Shown in pieces: positions 55,028 through 64,000 of a DNA stretch of 64,000 bases. Position numbers and translations under genes: made by a program. The stretch covers positions 83,281 to 147,280 of the forward strand of contig JAVYIG010004972.1 of assembly GCA_035222895.1 (NCBI GenBank). The letters run 5' to 3'. A model generated the notes under the pieces. That model worked only from the letters and a program-made list of their open reading frames with translations. It did not search any database and was not told where the DNA came from. This DNA is from Strongylocentrotus droebachiensis. Lineage: Eukaryota; Echinodermata; Echinoidea; Camarodonta; Strongylocentrotidae. The stretch's first letter is position 1, and each line of letters opens with the position of its first letter.

Positions 55028-58000
55028 AAATTATGGTCGTGTGGACTAGGGGGTTATATCAATATATTTATTTGTGTATTTTCTGCTGAATGTGTGACAA
55101 TGGGTCTTCGGTCTTGACATGTCTTCTTTAGATTGAATATTGCTTGATTTTCATTTGACTTCTTCCATTTTCATATCGAGATGGTATTTTTAGTCATGAT
55201 TATTTTGAGATTCGAATGTTTGTGTATTTGAGAGATGTCATGTGAAATGGGCGATGGATTATATTTCCTTATTGATCGACAAGTTATTATTTTTTACAAT
55301 AGTTCTTGCCATCTGTTTTTAAGAAAATATTTTCTTGAATTTGAGAGAAAGAGAAACTTATTACATGTAGATGCTTTTCCTGGGCATCTTGATCCTTGAA
55401 TATTCCATATACATTCTTATGAAGTTGTACAGCCTTCTGTGAGGCATCATAGTTTTAACACTGGTTTATTTTTATTATGTAAGACTTGCACAAAGAGATC
55501 TAATATTGGATATTTGAAATAAACCTGCACTTTATAATTCATGTGCAATATTTTCCATTCATATTTTGCATATATGGCCATGGGTTATTGGAGAATAAAT
55601 AATGATTATGATATTGATAATAATAACCTCTGTGCCTTCCATTGTGGGGCTTACTTTTTGACCTTCAAATACTGGAATTCATGTCTGTTTGAAAGGATTA
55701 TTTTGACACCTGTGATTTGTTAACATTTGGGGGGGGGGGGGTGGCAATTGATGGGGCTTTCCATTAAAAAAGAATTTCTAAATTGGTCCAGATTAACGCA
55801 AGTTTTATGCTGTGATACCTAATTAGCCAGCAACACTGAAATCAGGCTATATTGAGAAAAACAAATTATTGCTATAAAAAACCTTTTAATTAACAATTTG
55901 TGAAAGCTGAAAGTGTACAAATTCCCCTCAAAAATCTTAATGTTATTTTAACTATACTGTATTAAAAATACGAGCTTCTAATATTACTGCTATAATTAGT
56001 TATTGCAAGTTTCAAAACATTCTCAATCAACATAGGGGCCGCTTAAACAACAAAATAGACCACTCAAAGCGCCTGTACACTCTCACATGAAATATTTTCT
56101 GTCATGTCACATATTATAAATTTGAATTGTGTGTAATAATCTGGATACAAATTTTTCAACCTACATGTTGCAACAGTTCACAAGTACTAAAGTGTCATGG
56201 AAGAATAAAGCTTTTAAATTTCATAATGTATATGTGCATTGTAGATATAACCACACTTTCTCCTCAGATGCTGACGGATCTTCCTGGACAACCCATTTTG
56301 CAATGTTTTTGTTTCATGTTCTTATATATTCACAGGGTCAGTGAAGCAGTTTTAAAGTATCTCTTCTCACGAATTCTTCAACACTTCGTTAAAATCATTA
56401 TATGCATTGCTGATATAAAGATTCGCCGATACACATATTCCTTGCTTTTTTGGTTGTTGTAGTGGACGCCCATGGTGGGTGGCGTTCAGAGGGTAGAATT
56501 TGCTCTCCGTGTAACATATGATTATGCCAGACACTTAAAATTGTTATGTAGTGGAGTTCATAAGTTAAAACAGGATGTATATAGAGTTTGTTTCTGTTTT
56601 TTCTGTCATTAATACCATAAGTATCTTATTCATTTATCTTTTTTGTTTATAAATTACTTTTTCATTGATTTTTCTGTGCCTGAACAGTTGAATAGGTTAT
56701 GTATGTAAGCCATATTTTGATGTTGTGTTTTACAGTGATAGTATGGTAAGGGTTGTTTGTAGTGTTTTAAACTTATTCCTTTATGATAAATTAATGTAAT
56801 GAACGTGTAACAATATTTGATGTAAGCCATGTAAATATTAATTAGTACCTCAACTTATAATATGTATACACAAGAATATCGAGGCCTAGGCCCTTAGAAG
56901 TTGTTTTCACTACGATGGTATTTTCTTCCCCCCTTTGTGATATAAATGTTCCAACGTATGGGCATCTTCGTACAGAGTACATGATTGATTATTTGAAAAA
57001 TGAAACTGATAACATATACTTGCGTCTACTACCTATAATGCAATGCCAAAAATATTTTTTTTCTCTTGAATTTGCATATTTCTATTAAAGAGAGATGTGA
57101 CTTTGCGTGTTATATAAAGCGGTTATTTGAATTGTTGACGAGTTCTTTTCCCTTACTTTAGTAGGAGGTGAACTGGGCTGTCCCTCGCAGTGCTGAAACG
57201 TGTAAGTGAATAAGAACAGCAATGCAATGATCTTTGATTTGTCATAAACGTTTTGTATCAAAATGAATAATGCATATGCTATAAATTATTGAAAAACTAT
57301 TTTGTCTTGACAATCGCAGACATTTGTATTTGATCTTTTTTTCTTTGTTCCAATTTTGTTTATATATATTTTGTGATAGGAAATAATCAAAATTTGGACA
57401 AAGTGATTTCATGCTGTGCTACAATTATTGAAATGATTATGTTTATTGTATTCACCTCTACATTTAAATATAGTACTTTGACAATCATATGTTGAAAATG
57501 CATTTAATTATTCAGTCTAACATGTTTCTATGTTTATGAATGATACAAGATTTTTTTTTTTTGTTCCATTGCGCGATATAAACGTTTCTCTTTTCCATTT
57601 GAAAATGAAAAATCATGTACCGTATGCTGCCCGTAGAATATAGATTATAGAAACAACTTATTTGCCTTGATGTATTATTATTTTGAGACCTGTTACAATA
57701 TATATAAAGTAAATCTTTTGTATGTAGATAACTTTAACTGATATACTCTCAAAACTGTAGGTGGAATATGTGTAAAATTAAGTTATGAATGAAAAAAAGC
57801 AGGGAAATGGTTTTAAATGATGCATATATTCTCCTACGGATGTACCGACTTTACAAGGCTTGGATGCATGACGGATCTAGCAGAGTAAGGTCATCGACAG
57901 CTTTCATCGTTTTATGGTAAGATTGTAGCTCTAAGATATTTCCTTTATGCATTGCCAACAGTTTGTGTATATTGCTCATATTGATACGTTTTCTTATTGT

Positions 58001-58509
58001 TAAAAAAAAAAAAGTTAGGTTAAAAAAAATTAAATATTCCAACAAAATATACATGAAACTCGCAAAATTTCTTTTGTCATGAAATGTTACTTTTATCTGA
58101 GACTGTTTTCATATGTTTAATATTGAATAATGTGAATATACTATATCATTGAAGCTACATGTATGAAGTATGTTTTGTACAATATGACCATAATGACCTT
58201 AAATGACTACATGTACTATTGCATTTTGACTTTTTACTGTTATATTTCCATATAATTCATTGTATAATTGATTAAAAGGGTGAAATATAAAACTTTTTTT
58301 TTATTGTGTTCAGACATTTTTGCAGTATATACATGAATTTAACAGATCACTGTATTGTAACATTTATGTCAAGGTTTGCATCTATTCTCATGTTCCCCGT
58401 TAGTACTGAAGTATTTTGCATGGTGTAAAAGTGTATATTTGACTGTAGAAAAGGAAACACATTTGTGTCTCTCTTTTATATTGGCTTCATTGGTTCTTTT
58501 TAAATATCT

Positions 58510-58515
58510 AATAAA
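58510..58515 (+). terminator. Best polyadenylation signal for FUBP
   Basis: AATAAA is followed about 25-60 nt later by GT-rich sequence (TGTCTACATTTGTTTGTCTT and CTGTGGTG). This is the strongest AATAAA plus downstream element in the region after the stop codon. Alternatives at 53771-53776 and 55518-55523 have weaker downstream elements. Confidence 0.5.
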
Positions 58516-59472
58516 GCAAGTTGCTCTGGTTAATTGAAAATTGTGTCTACATTTGTTTGTCTTCTGTGGTGCCACATTACTTTAATATTAAATTCCTGTT
58601 TTTCCCTGGAGTCAGATTAACGAAGAGTGACACAAAAAGCTACTGGATATGCAGGGGAAGAGTTCTTTCAAGCCTGTCTGTACTAGTTTGGCTGGGGGGA
58701 TTAGACCTCCCTGCAAGGTCACTGAATGGTGTGAGAAAGCTTTTAGGAGAAAAATGGAAATAAATATTTTTTGTTTTGAGCTCTTACATAATATATTTTG
58801 AGTGGTGTGCCAAGTGAGAAAGCTTTTAGCTGTACACAGCAAATGGGAGAGTAAATTGCAAGAATGAACAGAAAGCTGAAATATATAACAATAGTAATAA
58901 TAAACACATGTATAAGCAGATGCTAAAGGAGCAAAGCACCTGTGATTGTCTGCTGTAAAGTAAGACTAAGTACATGTACCAATAGACCAGTTCGTACTAG
59001 ATACAATCTGCACATGACCCGATAAAGGTCATTTCTGATAGAATTGTAAAACCCACCGAGATGAATACGTGCTCATGTTATGTAATCACTCATATGTGCA
59101 CCTACGGTACATTGTATGATACAAGAGGGCAAACAAAAGCTATTCATGAAGCACATGACTTTGGCGTTGATTATTCTAAAATACACGAAGTGGGACTTCT
59201 CCATGAGTAAAAGATCTGGACATTTCGGGTCATTTGACTTGTGTGCTAACTATGAAATGGTCTATTGTATCTTTAGTGTGGAATTGCCCATACATGTGCT
59301 GGAGTGATCTTTCTCACCAGCTCTTCTCCCTCATCTTTCATCATCTCCCCCTCATTTCTTTCTCTCCTTATTCCAGATTATACAACGCCTACTAAGATTC
59401 TTGCAACCTCATTGGTCAATTCTTGATTACATGACGTGCGCTAAAAGTGCCATTGAACGGCATCATTCCAGC

Positions 59473-59598
59473 AGTGCAATTCCGTTTGATCCTTTCGCAC
59501 CATATTGCACTCTGACGTCACTAACGATGTACAAAGTATATGGTGAGATAAGTGACGTCAGAGTGCAATGGTGCGAAAGGATCAAACGAAATTGCACT
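59473..59598. mobile_element. Hairpin element with about 48-bp arms
   Basis: The left arm (59473-59522) and right arm (59551-59598) are complementary apart from a 2-nt indel and one mismatch. Each contains TGACGTCA and CCTTTCGCACCAT. Confidence 0.87.
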
Positions 59599-59770
59599 CC
59601 GCTTAACAATAAACATAAAGGTTGGTACGCGCGTGGTTTACTGCCTGCTTAATAGTGCGCGCTCACTATCAGCAATTTCATCAATTGAAACAAACAAAAA
59701 ATCGCTGATATTTAGGCCTAGGAAAGCTGTTTTAAGCCCGTTAACGTCCGAGGTGTTGTATAAAACAAAT

Positions 59771-59923
59771 AGTGAATGGTCTTTATTCGTGCAATGGAAC
59801 AATATTTTGCATTCGGTGAAAGATGAGACACTCCATTCAACTCGGCTGCGCCTCGTTGAATATAGCGTCTCTTATCTTTCACCTCGTGCAAAATCTTGTA
59901 CCATTGCACTCATGACCATTCAC
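59771..59923. mobile_element. Second hairpin element with about 60-bp imperfect arms
   Basis: GTGAATGGTC, GTGCAATGG, TTTTGCA and GGTGAAAGAT in the left arm recur as complements in the right arm. It lies 170 bp from the first hairpin and may belong to the same larger element. Confidence 0.75.
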
Positions 59924-60573
59924 GATTTCTATACTATCTCTCTCTCTCACTGAAATCATATACATGTAGTACACTGTAGTGCATCTACAGTGAAACCTCT
60001 CAACAAAGTCCTTTGACACTATCATCCCATTGTATTCAAGCTTTATTTTCAAGTCCCCTCCCCCAAAAAACTTTTTTTTTTAAATAAAGAAATACATGTA
60101 TTCAATACAAGATGGGACTAACATTGAAATATGATTCTACTGTACTAAATGACAAGATGAAACTTTTTTTTTTTGCATTATACCTTAATGTAGTTTTATT
60201 CTAAAAAGCATTCTATGACGGAGTTGCCCAAAGCAAATACAAGTACATTATGTGACAAGAAATATTTTTTTAAATACACATGTCATAACAGTTTGTTTTT
60301 TTCAACAATAAGTTGGTGACAAAGTATTCTGTACACAGAGTTCACCTAAAACAATACAACATACATGCTTAATTTATGAGGCCTGACAGTGATACACCTG
60401 AACACCCCTCCCCCACCCTCGCTCTCCATCCACACATACCGGTATTTGAAGTAGCAATTCACAGAATCGGTAATAAGGACCAAGAAAAATGAAAAGACGC
60501 ATAATTTCTGCTGCAATTCATGAAATTGTTGTCCAAGCACCTGGCAATTAGAAAGGGGAGGGTGAGGGTGGCA

Positions 60574-61235
60574 TTAATTGCTTTTGCATTCTCATTTTAC
60601 TCACAGCTTTTCCAATACAAGTATATAAATCATTCAAGCAAATTAAAGAAGAAAAAAATCATTGGCTTTTCCCTAGCAATTTCTTAGAGTAACTACATGT
60701 AATCATCCAAAATAAAGACTTTCTTCTCAAGAAACTAAACAAACAAACAAGCAAATAACGGGTCCGTCGTTACACATCACCATAATACTAGAATCCACAA
60801 TTAACAGTATAAAAATGTGTCAAGTACTTTTAGTTTTCTTGTATTTGTTACATTACGAGCTAGATCTTAAATTTGTCATAGATTTCCTCTTTCGTGGTTG
60901 ATAAGAATTGCCTTTACATTCTCATTTTGCTCACAGCTTTTCCAATACAAGTATATCATTCAAGCAAATTAAAGAAAAATAATCATTGGCTTTTACCTAG
61001 CAATTTCTTAAAGTAACTACATGTATTCATCCTAAATAAAAGACTTTCTTCTCAAGAAACTATACAAAAACAAACGAGCAAATAACGGGTCCGTCGTTAC
61101 ACATCACCATAATACTAGAATCCACAATCCACAGTATAAAAATGTGTCAAGTACTTTTATTTTTCTTGTATTTGTTACATTACGAGCTACCGGTAGATCG
61201 TAAATTTGTCAGAGATTTCCTCTTTCGTGGATAAT
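60574..61235 (+). repeat. Tandem duplication, about 330-bp unit
   Basis: TTTTGCATTCTCATTTTACT at about 60580 recurs as TTTACATTCTCATTTTGCTC at about 60913. Both copies run on through AACGGGTCCGTCGTTACACA and TTTCCTCTTTCGTGG with scattered substitutions. Confidence 0.87.
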
Positions 61236-62076
61236 AAATGCATCACTATTGTATGCGTTCAAAGTCTCTAAAGAACAATGATAACTAGACAAAATTATTC
61301 ATAACAATCTTCTTATTACTACTGTTGCATGAACAAATTTTTCCATACAGTTTTCAATGCTCTATGCCAATTTGTTATACGAGGATGATAAAGTATAAGT
61401 TCATTCATTATTCAACACGGTGTCAAATTTTTGCAACACCTCTCTTTATTTGATCAAATAAAAAAAGTATTCATACTTGTGAGGTACTTGGTGCATCACA
61501 GTACAGTTGATTTAACAATGCCCACAAATTCTTTTCAAGGCTCGCTCAGACATGGCATAACCTCCATGGTGTTTTTAGGACGACGTAAACACACTTCACA
61601 TTTCTGTATCTTATAACACAGCGCTTGGTGAATATGCGCAAGTCTTATAGTTTAGCATCGCCATGGCCATTATCAAATCAAAAACGTATGTGGTGACTTA
61701 AAGGTAAAGACCAGTTTTGGAAACGCCCCCCTCTCAAAAAAATGAAATGGAAGCTTTTATTACCAATCACGTGAAAGAATATGTTTTGACTGATACGTGA
61801 TGATACAAATTTTGCCGAGAAACCCGCCTACTAATTGATATATTTGGTAAAATATATCAATTTGGACCTGATAGATATAACGCATGTGTCGCGTAGTCCC
61901 ATATGCATCTTTCATTGTACAGTGCTTGTAACTTTACCAAGACTGGGCCAAATTTCTTATCATTTTGATGATTCCAGAACCTTGCAGTACACACCAATAC
62001 TTATATGCTAGATGATCAACCTTTTCTGATCGATTCCACAACGTTTATTTCACAATGCAATGGCACGACCAGAACT

Positions 62077-62370
62077 GGGGGGTGTTTCACAAAGATTCTA
62101 AGTCGAACTTAACTCTAAGTTGGATTTAAATGTTATGGAATTAAAGCCATAAGCATCCTTGAAAATATGTTGTAAAACTTATTTCAAAAGGCATAAAATG
62201 TTGATTTAAATCATTCATATTCTTGATATAGAATTATGAAAAGTGTAAAATACTTTAATTTTTGCTTTTGAACATATTTCATTATAAGGCTACAAATGGC
62301 TCTTCATAATATTTAAGTCCAACTTAGAGTTAAGTTCGACTTAGAATCTTTGTGAAACCCCCCCCCCCCC
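62077..62370. mobile_element. MITE with about 48-bp near-perfect inverted termini
   Basis: The left arm GTTTCACAAAGATTCTAAGT... and right arm ...ACTTAGAATCTTTGTGAAAC differ at one position over about 48 bp. G and C runs mark the ends. The flanks (CCAGAACT before, CTTTATCTTTAAA after) match the uninterrupted text at 46890-46912. Confidence 0.87.
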
Positions 62371-63194
62371 TGGTCTTTATCTTTAAAGCACCATATCTGA
62401 ACAAGCCCTGAGCATGGACATGTATACCCAACAATGTGTGCTCAAAAATTCTCTCTGAACGGTTGTATGGTGAACAAATTGTAGCAATATTATCAATACG
62501 CTTATGTAATCGGTAGAGTGGTATTCTGAAATTCTTTCATCTTTTATGTTGGTGATAATCTAGGCATGTTAATTTTCATAACGGATCATCGAGCCATCGA
62601 TTAGTTCCTATAAAAATAGCTGACTGTTCACCTATAGTTCAGAGATACCTCTGCAAAGCACCGATGAAAAGTGTTCACTTTCTGTGATTTCAAATTGTTG
62701 TAACAACTAAAATACTGTACCTGTCGCTAACATAAAAGAAAAGATTTCAGAATACGACCCCATAAAGCTGTAAAGCACCAACAGAAGTGGTTTCAAATCG
62801 CAAACGACATAAATTCTCCTGCCCTAGTGTTGTCACTTCATGCCAACTTCGTGTACTAGTGTTTTGACAATTTTCAGCGAATTTAATGGATTTTAATAAA
62901 TAAATGGGCATGTCCTTTTTTTGTTTAGTGTTTGGAACTAAAAAAATGTGTGTTTATAAGTGCAAGAAATTTCATGAAAAAGAGTCATCTTTTCACTGTA
63001 TTTGCCAACATGAATGCATACCGGTATGTACAATGTTTTAGGGTGCTAGGTTTTGTTTGGTACTTGAAACGCCCCTAAATTGGGTTATTCTTAAAACTTA
63101 TTTTGTAATGGTTTTCCTGGTAACTGGGGTGTAACATTTTGTGGAAAATGTTTTTTAAGTTTGCAAATAGCGGGTCGTTATCGACTCCGCTATT

Positions 63195-63309
63195 AGGGAC
63201 TTTTAGATTCGCACGAAGACAATAGGTCTATGCTACGATCGACGTCCTGTTAAAGCACTGCCGTGAATGGAAGTACCACGTATCAGTCCACGCAAATCTA
63301 AAAGTCCCT
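63195..63309. mobile_element. 115-bp element with AGGGACTTTTAGATT termini
   Basis: AGGGACTTTTAGATTCGC and GCAAATCTAAAAGTCCCT form an 18-bp inverted repeat with one mismatch. Confidence 0.82.
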
Positions 63310-64000
63310 GTTACCTTCCTGTGCGACACCTTTGAATATGAAGTGATACCACTGGGGCTTCCCCACATTTGAATTTTAAAGTTTTATTTATTCCAAATTT
63401 TACATAAAAAACACTTTTTTAAATTTTTTTATACAGGTGTATATTATCATCATCAATAGTGATCTGTCAGTTGATGACAGGTTCAATGACCCATTCAAAA
63501 TTCTATATCAGGTGTCTCTCCACGTTCCTCGGTCTTGAGCCAACCGTTTCATCGTTTCATACCCTGTTGAATACCCTGTTGTATATTATATAAGAGTAGA
63601 TTTCACACAAGAATTTTTTTTTTTTTAATTAAAGATTTCAAATCAGGTATAATGTACGGAAAATAAGTACAAAATTTTGAAATATGTAGATAAAACGATG
63701 TAAAATGTGGGGATCCTAAATAAAAAGCATAGATTGTATGTGAATAGGCTCCCGTACTGATTAACACAATATAGTAGGTCTGAATTTAAAAGGTATTATA
63801 GGAGGCGAGAACGGAGTAGTATAATATGAGATTCTAGAGACGTACAAGGAGAGTGAATTTGAGAAGGAAAGAAAAATTAAAATAAAGAGTAGAGAAAATA
63901 ATATAATAATGATAAGTAGGAGAAAGGTGAAGAAGGGAAGGAAGAAGAAGAGGGAGACAAAAAGAAGTGGAAGAAGAGAAAGCAATTTGATGGTTGTAAT

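Larger units (their letters stand above)
53187..58530 (+). other. FUBP 3' UTR region, extent uncertain
   Basis: About 5.3 kb of very AT-rich DNA without a supported CDS. If the donor at 53187 is used, a candidate acceptor is TATATATTCACAG ending at 56335. If not, the UTR runs on contiguously. Candidate poly(A) signals lie at 53771, 55518 and 58510. A Pumilio-type TGTAAATA is at 56830-56837. A 20-bp perfect hairpin sits at 54979-55027. Confidence 0.5.
58531..64000. other. Downstream intergenic region, no supported gene
   Basis: Contains an inverted fragment of the 187-bp MITE (58673-58730), two palindromic elements (59473-59598 and 59771-59923), a tandem duplication (about 60574-61235), a long-armed MITE (62077-62370) and a small element (63195-63309). 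The last 200 bp are purine-rich. AT-rich stretches between them show nothing coding. Confidence 0.65.

Overview
The window looks like nuclear DNA of a marine invertebrate deuterostome, most likely an echinoderm and perhaps a sea urchin. It is AT-rich, with small exons in long introns and GT-AG splicing. It is dense in microsatellites, tRNA-headed SINE fragments, short inverted-repeat transposons and degraded non-LTR retrotransposons. The species assignment is inference from repeat style and gene structure, not from a search. There are no bacterial operons, rRNA genes or CRISPR arrays.

One gene can be supported base by base: a plus-strand FUBP/KHSRP-family gene (far upstream element-binding protein, four KH domains). 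Its ATG is at 24280 and its stop at 53157-53159. Nineteen coding exon positions join without a frame break into 2,076 nt, or 691 residues. The protein carries the family's N-box helix, a KRPLED basic motif, four KH domains (GxxG loops GRQG, GKGG, GRGG, GRGG), an RGG/Gly linker between KH3 and KH4, a Gly-Pro segment, a Gln/Pro stretch and C-terminal Tyr-rich motifs. The transcript probably continues through a 3' UTR to a polyadenylation signal near 58510.

The most interesting feature is exon position 4. Two adjacent 56-nt exons (34241-34296 and 34355-34410) lie 58 bp apart. Each encodes the same start-of-KH1 segment with a different sequence, and the reading frame needs exactly one of them. 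This is a mutually exclusive exon pair that would give two KH1 variants.

Layout: 1-24000 is repeat-rich intergenic DNA with no convincing complete gene; one possible minus-strand exon lies at 4812-4905. At 17369-21397 a 26-bp satellite array folds back on itself and has been duplicated together with its flank. From 21208 to 28812 there are several inverted-repeat elements, some nested; those from 25132 lie in intron 1. The introns hold at least five TTAA-flanked short elements, an RT-containing LINE pseudogene, and a second LINE fragment between about 100-bp direct repeats. From 58.5 kb to the end there are palindromic elements and tandem duplications but no supported gene.
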